Below are positions 1 through 7,600 of a DNA stretch of 59,654 nucleotides, piece by piece. This DNA comes from Candidatus Binatia bacterium. Lineage in GTDB: Bacteria > Vulcanimicrobiota > Vulcanimicrobiia > Vulcanimicrobiales > Vulcanimicrobiaceae. Where the stretch lies: contig DATKMJ010000071.1 of NCBI GenBank assembly GCA_035541935.1, positions 1-59,654 of the forward strand, written 5' to 3'. The position numbers and the translations under genes are program-made. The number at the start of each line of letters is the position of its first letter. Position 1 is the stretch's first letter. Under the pieces are notes generated by a model, which saw nothing but the letters and a program-made list of their open reading frames with translations, was not told where the DNA came from and ran no database searches.

Positions 1-322
1 TGGCGACGCCGTCCACGTGCCCATAGACGAAGTGCCCGCCGATGCGATCGCCCACGCGCAGCGCATACTCGACGTTGACCGCGGCGCCCGGTTCGAGCCG
101 GCCGAGCGTGCTGCGCGCGATCGTCTCGGGCACGACGTCGAAGGCTATCGCGTCGCGCTCGATCGTCGTCGCCGTTAGGCAGACGCCGTCGATCGCGATC
201 GAATCCTTCGGCTCGGGGCGTTCCGCCTCGACGCCTTCGCAGCGCACCCAGAGCGTGAGGCCGCCGCCGGCCGCAGTCGTCCGCAGCACCTCGCCGCGGT
301 AGGCGACAATCCCGCTAAACAT
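1..322 (-). CDS. ribE: Riboflavin synthase alpha chain, N-terminal part (cut by window edge)
   Basis: Riboflavin synthase dismutates two 6,7-dimethyl-8-ribityllumazine molecules to riboflavin. Translating the minus strand gives an N-terminus of MFSGIVAYRGEVL, then SIAIDGVCLTAT near residue 45 and GGHFVYGHVDG near residue 95. These are the hallmark segments of the first lumazine-binding repeat. About 107 residues are visible of the roughly 200 usual for the family; the rest lies beyond base 1. The ATG at 322 overlaps the end of ribD by 8 bases (ATGTTTAG), so the two are probably translationally coupled. The ribD-ribE order and the motifs make the call secure. Confidence 0.93.
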   Translation of the reverse strand, partial: MFSGIVAYRGEVLRTTAAGGGLTLWVRCEGVEAERPEPKDSIAIDGVCLTATTIERDAIAFDVVPETIARSTLGRLEPGAAVNVEYALRVGDRIGGHFVYGHVDGVA

Positions 323-1421
323 ACGCGATGGTCCCCGAGATCACGACGTCGTCTCCGGCGCGTTCGATGCGATCGAATCGCAGACGCAGGTCGAGCCGGG
401 CGAGATCGGAGCCAAGCAGCACCGGCACCGCGTTATCGTTGCTCAAAAGACGCGGCGCGATCGCCCAATAGACGCGGTCGACGGCGCTCGCCGCAAGCAG
501 GCTTGCCGCCAGACGTGGGCCGCCCTCGCAGAGAACGCTGAAAATCCCGCGCTCGCGCAACGCTTTCATCGCGAGCGGCAGATCGAGCGCCGCCGAGTTC
601 GCATCGCCGACATAGACGAGATCGGCGACCCCGGCGAGCACGTCGAACGTGCGGCGCGCGCCGGCAGGCGCGAGCACGATCGTTTTCGCGTAACCGTCGT
701 TCTCGGCAAAGACCCGGCTGCGCCGGTCTACGCCTTCGCTCTCGCACGCGACGACCCGCACGTACGGACGGCTCCGCGCGTGCGGCGGACGGACGGTCAG
801 CTGCGGGTCGTCTATGCGAACGGTTCCCGCGCCGGCGAGCACCGCGTCATGTGCGATGCGCAGCTCGCGCACGTAGCGGTCTTCGTCCGCCGAGCCGAGC
901 CGCTCTTGTACGCCGGGCCGGGTCGCGACGATGCCATCGAGCGATGCCGCCATCTTCAGCGCGACGTACGGGCGATCGCTCGTCGAGGCTCGCGCGAATA
1001 TCTCGATCAGCGTGCGCGCCGACGGATCGTCGGCGACGGAAACGGCGATCCCGCGTGCCTGCAACTCCGCCGCGCCCCCGTTAGCCGGATCGAACGTTCC
1101 GGCGACGACGCGCGCCACGCCGGCTTCTATCAACGCATGCGTGCAGGGCGGCGTTCGACCGACGTGCCGGCATGGCTCGAGCGAGACGTAGAGCGTCGCG
1201 CCGCGCGCCGCGGCGCCCGCCTCGCGAAGCGCCTCGGTCTCGGCATGCGGAGCCCCGGCGGCGCGGTGGTAGCCCTCGCCGACGACGCGGCCGTCGCGCA
1301 CGACGACGGCGCCGACCGGGGGGTTCGGCGCGGTCGCGCCGAGCGCACGAGCGGCAAGCTCGTAGGCTCGCTGCAAATAGAGCTCGTCAATCGGCGTCAG
1401 TTGAGGGCGGGCGGTCTCCAC
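315..1421 (-). CDS. ribD: Bifunctional diaminohydroxyphosphoribosylaminopyrimidine deaminase / 5-amino-6-(5-phosphoribosylamino)uracil reductase
   Basis: RibD performs the second and third steps of riboflavin synthesis from GTP. The N-terminal cytidine-deaminase-like half carries the zinc site H59-A-E61 with C84 and C93 in EPCRHVGRTPPC. The C-terminal reductase half starts near residue 150 with RPYVALKMAASLDG and includes the AGAGTVRIDDPQLT segment. The open frame runs up to 1934, but everything before about 1421 only shadows comF. I chose the GTG at 1421 because deaminase homology (DELYLQRAYELA) begins about ten residues later and no ATG is available there. This gives 368 residues, the usual size. 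The start lies 25 bases inside comF. Confidence 0.92.
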   Translation of the reverse strand: METARPQLTPIDELYLQRAYELAARALGATAPNPPVGAVVVRDGRVVGEGYHRAAGAPHAETEALREAGAAARGATLYVSLEPCRHVGRTPPCTHALIEAGVARVVAGTFDPANGGAAELQARGIAVSVADDPSARTLIEIFARASTSDRPYVALKMAASLDGIVATRPGVQERLGSADEDRYVRELRIAHDAVLAGAGTVRIDDPQLTVRPPHARSRPYVRVVACESEGVDRRSRVFAENDGYAKTIVLAPAGARRTFDVLAGVADLVYVGDANSAALDLPLAMKALRERGIFSVLCEGGPRLAASLLAASAVDRVYWAIAPRLLSNDNAVPVLLGSDLARLDLRLRFDRIERAGDDVVISGTIAYV

Positions 1422-2026
1422 GGATGGGCCGTCTTCGTCGCGGCGACGACGACGGCATCCTCGACGACCCCGCCCGCCCGCCGCACCGCGTCCGCACAGT
1501 CGCGCAGGGTCGAGCCGGTCGTGCAGACGTCGTCCACCAAGGTCACGCAACGGCCCCCGACGCGACCGTCGCAGCGAAAGCGTCCCCGGGCGGCGAGACG
1601 CTCGCTCCTCGATCGCCCCCGCTGCGCGTCGCCGGAGCTTTGTTCCAGCACATCGAGGACCGACGCGCCGGCGATCTCGGCGGCGGATCGCGCGACGAGC
1701 GCGACGCCGTCGAAACCCCGCACGCGACGCCGCGTCGCAGTCGTCGGAATCGGGACGAGCAGAGCCGCGGGCGCAACGAACGCCGCCAGGATTCTTCCGA
1801 GCGACTCGGCGACGTCGCGGCGCCCATCCTTGAGGGCGAGGATCGCGGAGCGCAACGCGCCTTCGTACGCACCGAACGCCGTGATGGAGAGCGACGGCAT
1901 GCGAACGCGAATCGCCCGCGCGGCGGCGGCGCACGCCGGACAGAATCCGGCGCCGATCGCATTACAGCCGGCACATTGCGGAGGAAAAACGAGATCGAGA
2001 AGCGCGCGCCAGGTCACCGCGCGCAA
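1397..2026 (-). CDS. comF: ComF family phosphoribosyltransferase-like protein
   Basis: This 209-residue protein has the ComF layout. An N-terminal four-cysteine zinc ribbon (C18, C21, C29, C32) is followed by a PRTase-type fold, with the phosphoribosyl-binding signature VTLVDDVCTTGSTL near residue 160. ComF proteins assist DNA uptake in competent bacteria, and homologues are common in species not known to be competent. It lies between a sugar nucleotidyltransferase and ribD in a tightly packed minus-strand run and overlaps ribD by 25 bases. That suggests co-expression but not a shared pathway. No other competence genes are visible here, so a role in transformation is unproven. Confidence 0.88.
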   Translation of the reverse strand: MRAVTWRALLDLVFPPQCAGCNAIGAGFCPACAAAARAIRVRMPSLSITAFGAYEGALRSAILALKDGRRDVAESLGRILAAFVAPAALLVPIPTTATRRRVRGFDGVALVARSAAEIAGASVLDVLEQSSGDAQRGRSRSERLAARGRFRCDGRVGGRCVTLVDDVCTTGSTLRDCADAVRRAGGVVEDAVVVAATKTAHPWRPPALN

Positions 2027-2055
2027 TCACGCGGCGTGGAGGTGCGGCTAGAGGC

Positions 2056-3075
2056 TCAGACGTCGAGCGCGACGAGCATCCCGTCGAGCGCGCTGTCCGG
2101 CTCGACGGCGTAGTTCGTGCCGACCACCGTCTCGCGCAACCGCGAGCCGGCCCCGACGCTCGAGTCCGCCCAGAGAATCGCGCGTTCCAGCCGCACCCCG
2201 GCACCGACGCGCACGCGATCGTCAAGCACGCTCGGGCCGAGAATCGTCACGCCTTCCCCGATCCGCACCTCCGCGCCGATCCGAACCGGGCCTTCGATGC
2301 GCGCGCCGGACGCGATCGTCGCGGACCGATCGATCCCGTTCGGCGCGGTCTCCGGAATCTGCACGACCCCGCTCACGACGTCGAAGCTCGCGCGGCGGTA
2401 CTCGTTCGGCGTGCCGATGTCGGCCCAGTATGCGCCGCGCGCGTCGTAACCGTAGAACGCTGCGCCCGCCGTTTGCAGCGCGGGAAATACCTGCCTGCCG
2501 AAATCGTAGAACTCACCCGATGGAATGTGCCCGAAGATCGCCGGCGTGAAGACGTAAACACCGGTGTTCGCGAGCTTGCTGCGTTCGGTTCCCTTCGCCG
2601 GCTTCTCCTGAAAGCCGACGATCTTGCCACGGTCGTCGAGCACGACGACGCCGTACTGATCCACCTCGTCGCATTCGACGAGGCCGATCGTCGCCACCGC
2701 GGCGCGATCGCGATGAAAATCGAGTAGCAGGTCGAGACGCATGTCCGTCACCTCGTCGCAGCCGATTACGACGAACGAGTCGTCGCCGAAGAACGATTCG
2801 AGGCGTTTGACCCCGCCGGCGCTCCCGAGCAGTTCGGGCTCGTACGAGTACTGCAGCCTCACGCCGAAGCGCGACCCGTCGCCGAGCACGTCGACGATCG
2901 CGTCGGCGAGATAGTGGACGTTGATCGCGATCTCGTCGAATCCGTACGATTTGAGGTAGCGAATGAGGTGTGCTGCGTTGGGAACGCCCGCGACCGGAAC
3001 GAGCGGCTTGGGAACGAGCTTCGTCAGCGGATAGAGGCGGGTCGAAAGGCCGCCCGCCAAGATCATCGCCTTCAC
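2056..3075 (-). CDS. Sugar-phosphate nucleotidyltransferase (mannose-1-phosphate guanylyltransferase type)
   Basis: The 339-residue product starts with the nucleotide-binding signature MILAGGLSTRLYPLTK and PKPLVPVAG, followed by a Rossmann-like NTP-transferase domain to about residue 235. A left-handed beta-helix tail has hexapeptide-like repeats such as IGAEVRIGEGVTILGP. Such enzymes make NDP-sugars for glycans; GDP-mannose or glucose-1-phosphate specificity cannot be read from sequence alone. I chose the GTG at 3075 because it forms a GTGA overlap with the upstream glycosyltransferase stop and gives the usual VKAMILAGG start. A second enzyme of the same architecture lies at 12092-13174, so the cluster has two paralogous nucleotidyltransferases. 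Confidence 0.88.
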   Translation of the reverse strand: MKAMILAGGLSTRLYPLTKLVPKPLVPVAGVPNAAHLIRYLKSYGFDEIAINVHYLADAIVDVLGDGSRFGVRLQYSYEPELLGSAGGVKRLESFFGDDSFVVIGCDEVTDMRLDLLLDFHRDRAAVATIGLVECDEVDQYGVVVLDDRGKIVGFQEKPAKGTERSKLANTGVYVFTPAIFGHIPSGEFYDFGRQVFPALQTAGAAFYGYDARGAYWADIGTPNEYRRASFDVVSGVVQIPETAPNGIDRSATIASGARIEGPVRIGAEVRIGEGVTILGPSVLDDRVRVGAGVRLERAILWADSSVGAGSRLRETVVGTNYAVEPDSALDGMLVALDV

Positions 3076-3806
3076 GGGCGCAACCGTAGCTCGTCGAGCG
3101 CGACGAGCCAGACGAAGCGCGGCAGCGCGAGCTGCCGGCGCCAGCGATGCGGCTCTTTGACGAGCCGATAGAGCCACTCGAGGCCGAGCTTGCGCACGAA
3201 CGCGGGCGCGCGCTCTATCCGGCCGCCGATCACATCGAACGATCCGCCGACGCCGATCCCGACGCCGCATCCGGTCGCCGCAAGATTCTCGGCGAGCCAA
3301 TACTCCTGACGCGGCGAGCCCATGCCCGCGAAGAGCATCCGCGCACCGCTCTGCGCGATCGCGCGCGTCACGTCAGCGTTTTCGTCGTCGCGAAAGTAAC
3401 CGCTGCGCGTCCCGGCAACGCGCAGGCCCGGAAAGCGTGAAGCCATGCGCGCGGCCGCGTCGGCCGCGACGCCCTCGGCGCCGCCGAGAAAGTAGACGGG
3501 GACGGACTGCTCGGCCGCGGCCGCGCAGAGGCGTTCGATCAGCTCGACACCCGCGACGCGATCGTGCAGCGCGGCGCCTCGCCGGCGGGCTACCGCGAGC
3601 ACGCCGACGGTGTCGCAGAGCGAGAGCGCGCTGCGCTCGAGGATCTCGCGAAAGCGGGCGTCGCGCTGCGCGTAGACGACCATCTCCGTTCCGAGCGTGA
3701 CGACCTGTTCGCCGCGCCCTTCACGGGCGAGCGCGAGGATTCGCCGCGTCGCCTCAGTCGAATCGATCGGATCGAGACGGCACCCCAGGATCTGCAGCGA
3801 GGTCAC
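3072..3806 (-). CDS. WecG/TagA/CpsF family glycosyltransferase
   Basis: The 244-residue protein matches GT26 enzymes, which transfer N-acetylmannosaminuronate or N-acetylmannosamine to a lipid-linked sugar in surface polymer synthesis. Visible family segments are the early TLGTEMVVYAQRD, GGAEGVAADAAARM, the signature FAGMGSPRQEYW, and the end pattern GGSFDVIGGRIERAP with EWLYRLVKEPHRWRR. The GTG at 3806 overlaps the dapA stop as GTGA, and the product end overlaps the next gene in the same way. The open frame extends farther upstream, but that part shadows dapA. The natural sugar donor is unknown. The adjacent nucleotidyltransferase suggests a cell-surface polysaccharide. Confidence 0.88.
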   Translation of the reverse strand: MTSLQILGCRLDPIDSTEATRRILALAREGRGEQVVTLGTEMVVYAQRDARFREILERSALSLCDTVGVLAVARRRGAALHDRVAGVELIERLCAAAAEQSVPVYFLGGAEGVAADAAARMASRFPGLRVAGTRSGYFRDDENADVTRAIAQSGARMLFAGMGSPRQEYWLAENLAATGCGVGIGVGGSFDVIGGRIERAPAFVRKLGLEWLYRLVKEPHRWRRQLALPRFVWLVALDELRLRP

Positions 3807-4696
3807 CGCGCGTGCGCGAACGCCGCGTAGGGTTCGACCAGCGGCGCGAGGCGCGCGGCGAGATCGTCGGGCATTGCATCGAGCGGAAGCCGGCAGTCTC
3901 CGACCGCGAAGCCGAGCTTTCGCATCGCCCACTTTATGGGAATCGGGCTCGTCGTCGCAAAGAGCGCCTCGATGAGCGGCAAGAGCGAGGCGTGAATTCG
4001 CGCGGCCTCGTCGACGCGCCCGGCGCGATGCGCGTCTCGCATCTTCACGTACTCGGGAGAGCAGAGGTGCGAGGCGACGCCGACGACGCCGTCGGCGCCG
4101 AGGGCGAGGCACGGAAGGAAGAGATGATCGTCGCCGGCCCAGACGATGAAGCCCTCGCGCCGGTCGCGCAGGATCGTGCCGATCTGTTTGAGGTCGCCGC
4201 TGGACTCTTTCACGCCCGCGAGATTGCGATGGCGGCGCGCCAACTCGAGCAGCGTCTCGGGCAGCATGTTCGCCGCGGTGCGTCCCGGGATGTTGTAGAC
4301 GACGACGGGAAGGCTCGTCGCCTCCGCGATCGCGCCGAAGTGCGCGAGCATGCCGCTCTGCGTCGGCTTGTTGTAGTACGGCACCACGGCGAGGATCGCG
4401 TCCGCTCCCGCGGCTTGCGCATCGCGCGCAGCGGCGACGGATTCGCGCGTCGAGTTCGTGCCCGCGTTCGCGACGACGGCCGCGTCGCCGCCCACTTCTT
4501 CTTTTACGGCCTTCCAGAGGGCGACGCGCTCGGCCGCGTCGAGCGTCTGCCCCTCACCCGTCGAGCCCGCGACGACGAGCCCGTCGTTTCCGCGATCGAC
4601 GAGCCAGCGCGCCAAGCGCCGGCTCTCCCGCAGATCGAGCGCGCCGTCGCCGTCGAACGCCGTGACCATCGCCGTCAGAATCGTGCCGAGCTTCAT
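3803..4696 (-). CDS. dapA: 4-hydroxy-tetrahydrodipicolinate synthase
   Basis: DapA condenses pyruvate with aspartate semialdehyde, the first committed step to diaminopimelate and lysine. The 297-residue TIM-barrel protein has the Schiff-base lysine K163 in GVKESSGD, the catalytic tyrosine Y134 in YNIPGRTA, and the GSTGEG loop near residue 44. Length and motifs are normal. The ATG at 4696 follows a strong GAGGAGG ribosome-binding site and overlaps the aspartokinase stop as ATGA. Order dapB-asd-lysC-dapA in one coupled run shows the pathway is transcribed together. Confidence 0.95.
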   Translation of the reverse strand: MKLGTILTAMVTAFDGDGALDLRESRRLARWLVDRGNDGLVVAGSTGEGQTLDAAERVALWKAVKEEVGGDAAVVANAGTNSTRESVAAARDAQAAGADAILAVVPYYNKPTQSGMLAHFGAIAEATSLPVVVYNIPGRTAANMLPETLLELARRHRNLAGVKESSGDLKQIGTILRDRREGFIVWAGDDHLFLPCLALGADGVVGVASHLCSPEYVKMRDAHRAGRVDEAARIHASLLPLIEALFATTSPIPIKWAMRKLGFAVGDCRLPLDAMPDDLAARLAPLVEPYAAFAHAR

Positions 4697-5913
4697 CGGT
4701 CCTCCTCTCCTTCGTCGAGACCGAAACGCCGATGCACCGCGCTTTCGGCGCGGGTCACTTGCTCGGCCGGTACGAGAATGGAAATCGTGACGTTGCTGTC
4801 GGTGCAGTGAATGATCTCGACGTTGGCTCCCGAGAGCGCGTCGACGACGCGGTGGACGACGCCCGGCGTGTCGCGCATACCGGTGCCGACGACCGATAAC
4901 TTCGCGCAGCCCTCGCGCACGCGGACGGCGAGGTTGAGGTCGCCGAGCAGGCGCCGGATCTCGTTGCCGCGATCGCCCGCAACGACGAACGAGACGCCGG
5001 CCTGGTTGATCGTGACCTGATCGATCGAGACCGCCGCCTCCGCGAAGCGGCGGAACATCTCGAGCTCGGTCTCCATCCTCCGCGTCGGCGATTCGATGTC
5101 GCCGCGGATGATGCGGACCCACGTCACGCGGCCCGTCGACGTGACGCCGGTGACGGGGCGGCTGTGCTCGCGTTCGTCAACCTCGGTGCCGCGATCGGAG
5201 CGCAAACCTTTGATCGCGTAGCTCGTACCGGTGCGCTTCGCGTACTCGGCGGCCTTCTCGTTCATCACCGTGGCACCGTGGTTTGCCAACTCCGTCACTT
5301 CCTCGAGCGACGCGCGCTCGAGCGTGCGCGCCTCGGGGACGCGCTGCGGATCGGCGGTCATGATGCCGCTCACGTCGGTGTAGATATCCACGCGTCCGGC
5401 ATCGAGTGCGTCGCCGATCGCGATCGCCGAGAGATCGGTGCCGCCGCGGCCCAGCGTCGTGACCGCACCCGCTTCCGTCGCTCCTTGAAATCCCGCGACG
5501 ACCGGGACGACTCCCTTGGCGAGGAGTTCGGCGATCGCTCGCGGCTCTACCCGAAGGATCGTCGCGCCGCCGTGTTGCGCGTCGGTGACGATGCCGGCCT
5601 GCGCGCCGGAGAGCGCTACCGCGGCGATGCCGCGCGCCGCCAACTCGGCGGCGAAGACTCCGGCAGAGATCAGTTCGCCCGCCGCCAGCACGAGATCGGC
5701 GTTCGCGCTTCCCGCGCCGCCTTCGACAAGCGAGAGCAGCGTGTCGGTCGCGTACGCATCGGGGAGCCGGCCCATCGCCGAAACGACCGCGACGGTTGCG
5801 AAGCCCGCCTCGCGCGCCTCGCGTACCCTGCTATACGCGATCTCACGATCGGCGGGCGTCGCAAGCGACGTGCCGCCGAACTTGAGCACCGCGACGCGCG
5901 CCGTAGCGTTCAT
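4693..5913 (-). CDS. lysC: Aspartate kinase
   Basis: Aspartokinase phosphorylates aspartate, opening the lysine, threonine and methionine branches. The 406-residue protein begins with the nucleotide-binding KFGGTS motif (K11-S16). The kinase domain continues through LGRGGTDLSAIAIG and DVSGIMTADPQ. Two ACT regulatory domains follow from about residue 265, including SIDQVTINQAGVSFVV and DTPGVVHRVVDALSGANVEI. ACT domains usually give feedback control by lysine and/or threonine; which one is not evident. The ATG at 5913 overlaps the asd stop as ATGA. The open frame upstream of it shadows asd. Confidence 0.94.
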   Translation of the reverse strand: MNATARVAVLKFGGTSLATPADREIAYSRVREAREAGFATVAVVSAMGRLPDAYATDTLLSLVEGGAGSANADLVLAAGELISAGVFAAELAARGIAAVALSGAQAGIVTDAQHGGATILRVEPRAIAELLAKGVVPVVAGFQGATEAGAVTTLGRGGTDLSAIAIGDALDAGRVDIYTDVSGIMTADPQRVPEARTLERASLEEVTELANHGATVMNEKAAEYAKRTGTSYAIKGLRSDRGTEVDEREHSRPVTGVTSTGRVTWVRIIRGDIESPTRRMETELEMFRRFAEAAVSIDQVTINQAGVSFVVAGDRGNEIRRLLGDLNLAVRVREGCAKLSVVGTGMRDTPGVVHRVVDALSGANVEIIHCTDSNVTISILVPAEQVTRAESAVHRRFGLDEGEEDR

Positions 5914-6911
5914 GCGGCGACGTATCCCTTCTCGAGCAGCAGCTCTAAGATTTGAACCGCGTTCGTCGCAGCACCCTTGCGCAGCTGATCGCCGACGCAC
6001 CAGAGCGCGAACTGCCGGTTGCCGCCGTCGAGCGCGGCACGAAGACGCGCGACGTGCACCTCGTCGCTCCCCTCGACGTCGCGCGGCGTCACGATGCCGT
6101 CGCGGTGAAAGACGATGCCCGGCGCCGCTTCGAGCGCGGCCGCGAGTTCGCCGACGTCCGTCTCGCGCTCCGTTTCGAGGAAGACCGCCTCGCTGTGCGC
6201 CGTCCGCACCGGCACGCGCACGGTCGTGACGTTGACGAAGAGATCCGGCAACGAGAGCATTTTGCGGGTTTCGTCGCGGATCTTGCGCTCTTCGCCGCTC
6301 CAGCCCTCATCGTCGAGGCTGCCGATTTGGGGAACGACGTTGCGCGTCAGCCGGCTGGGGAATATCGCCGGTGCCGGCTCGGCCTCGCCGCGCGCAACGG
6401 CGCGCTCGCCCGCGAGCAGCTCGTCGAGACCGGCGCGTCCGGCACCGCTGGCCGCCTGATACGTCGCCACCCAGACCGATCGCAAGCCTGCGGCATCGCG
6501 AATCGGACGCAGCGCCGTGCAGAGCACGATCGCGCTGCAGTTCGCGACCGGAAAGAGCCGATGTTCGGCGCGCAGCACGTGCGCGTTGACTTCCGGAACG
6601 ATCAGCGGCACGTCGCCGCGCATCCGAAACGTCGAACTGTTGTCGATGACGACCGAGCCGCGCGCGAGCAGCGCGGGGATGAATCGTTCGCTCGCGTCCT
6701 CACCTCCCGCGAAGAAGACGACGTCGAAATCGCGCAGCGCATCGTCCGATGCCGCGCGGACGTCGAGCGCGTTCCCGCGAAAGCGGACCGCCGCGCCGCG
6801 GTCGCGCGATGCAAACGGCCCGAGCGACCCAACCGGAAGGTTGCGCTCCTCGAGCAGCCGCAGAATCGTTTCGCCGACGGCGCCGGTCGCGCCGACGACG
6901 GCGACGTTCAC
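5910..6911 (-). CDS. asd: Aspartate-semialdehyde dehydrogenase
   Basis: Asd reduces aspartyl phosphate to aspartate semialdehyde with NADPH. The 333-residue product has the N-terminal dinucleotide-binding motif GATGAVG (residues 7-13), the catalytic cysteine C125 in VANCSAI, and the later RVPVRTAHSEAV segment with the histidine typical of the family. Size is normal. The start is a GTG at 6911 that overlaps the dapB stop as GTGA. The gene lies between dapB and lysC, so three consecutive enzymes of the diaminopimelate route are translationally coupled. Confidence 0.94.
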   Translation of the reverse strand: MNVAVVGATGAVGETILRLLEERNLPVGSLGPFASRDRGAAVRFRGNALDVRAASDDALRDFDVVFFAGGEDASERFIPALLARGSVVIDNSSTFRMRGDVPLIVPEVNAHVLRAEHRLFPVANCSAIVLCTALRPIRDAAGLRSVWVATYQAASGAGRAGLDELLAGERAVARGEAEPAPAIFPSRLTRNVVPQIGSLDDEGWSGEERKIRDETRKMLSLPDLFVNVTTVRVPVRTAHSEAVFLETERETDVGELAAALEAAPGIVFHRDGIVTPRDVEGSDEVHVARLRAALDGGNRQFALWCVGDQLRKGAATNAVQILELLLEKGYVAA

Positions 6912-7600
6912 CCGTCGACCCCGAGAATCGCGTCGAGCCCGATCGAGAGGCCGCGCCGGTTGACTACCGCGCGCACTGCGGCGAGCATGCCCGCGACGAA
7001 CGATTCGCGCGAGAGCGAATCGTGACGGATCGTCAGCAACTCGCCGGGCCCTCCGAAGAGAACCTCTTGGTGCGCGAGCAAGCCGTTGAGCCGTACGCTG
7101 TGAATCGCGGGGGCGCGCCCGGTCGCGCGCTCGATGCGCGCGGCGGTCTCGATCGCCGTGCCCGAGGGTGTATCTTTCTTCTCCGCGTGATGGAGCTCGA
7201 CGATCTCCACCCCGGGAAAGAAGCGCGCCGCCTCGCTCGCGAAGCGCATCGCGAGCGCCGCACCGAGCGAGAAGTTCGGGACGATCAGCGCGCCGACGTT
7301 GGCGCGCTGCGCCTCCTCGCCGAGCCTCGCGCGCTCCTCGGCGCTCCAGCCGCTCGCACCGACGACGGTCGGGAGGCCGTGCTTCACGGCCGCGAGCGAT
7401 ATCTCGTAACTGCCGGGTTGCGTGGTGAGGTCGAGCAAAGCGTCCGGCTTACGCTCGAAGATCGCGTCTAAGGCATCGAAGATCGCACGGTCCGGATCGG
7501 CGACGCGGGCAAGACCGCAGCAGTACTCGCCCGTCTTCTCCAGCGCCTCGCGCGCAATGGTGCCCATTCGCCCCATCGCTCCCGCGACCGCGACGCGCAT
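6908..7600 (-). CDS. dapB: 4-hydroxy-tetrahydrodipicolinate reductase
   Basis: DapB reduces the DapA product to tetrahydrodipicolinate using NAD(P)H. The 230-residue product shows the cofactor motif VAGAMGRMG at the N-terminus, VGASGWS near residue 81, and the catalytic ELHHAEKKDTPSGTAI (H137, H138, K141/K142). It is slightly shorter than most DapB proteins, but both domains are present. The ATG at 7600 shares one base with the pcrA stop (TAATG). The open frame above that position shadows pcrA. Confidence 0.93.
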   Translation of the reverse strand: MRVAVAGAMGRMGTIAREALEKTGEYCCGLARVADPDRAIFDALDAIFERKPDALLDLTTQPGSYEISLAAVKHGLPTVVGASGWSAEERARLGEEAQRANVGALIVPNFSLGAALAMRFASEAARFFPGVEIVELHHAEKKDTPSGTAIETAARIERATGRAPAIHSVRLNGLLAHQEVLFGGPGELLTIRHDSLSRESFVAGMLAAVRAVVNRRGLSIGLDAILGVDG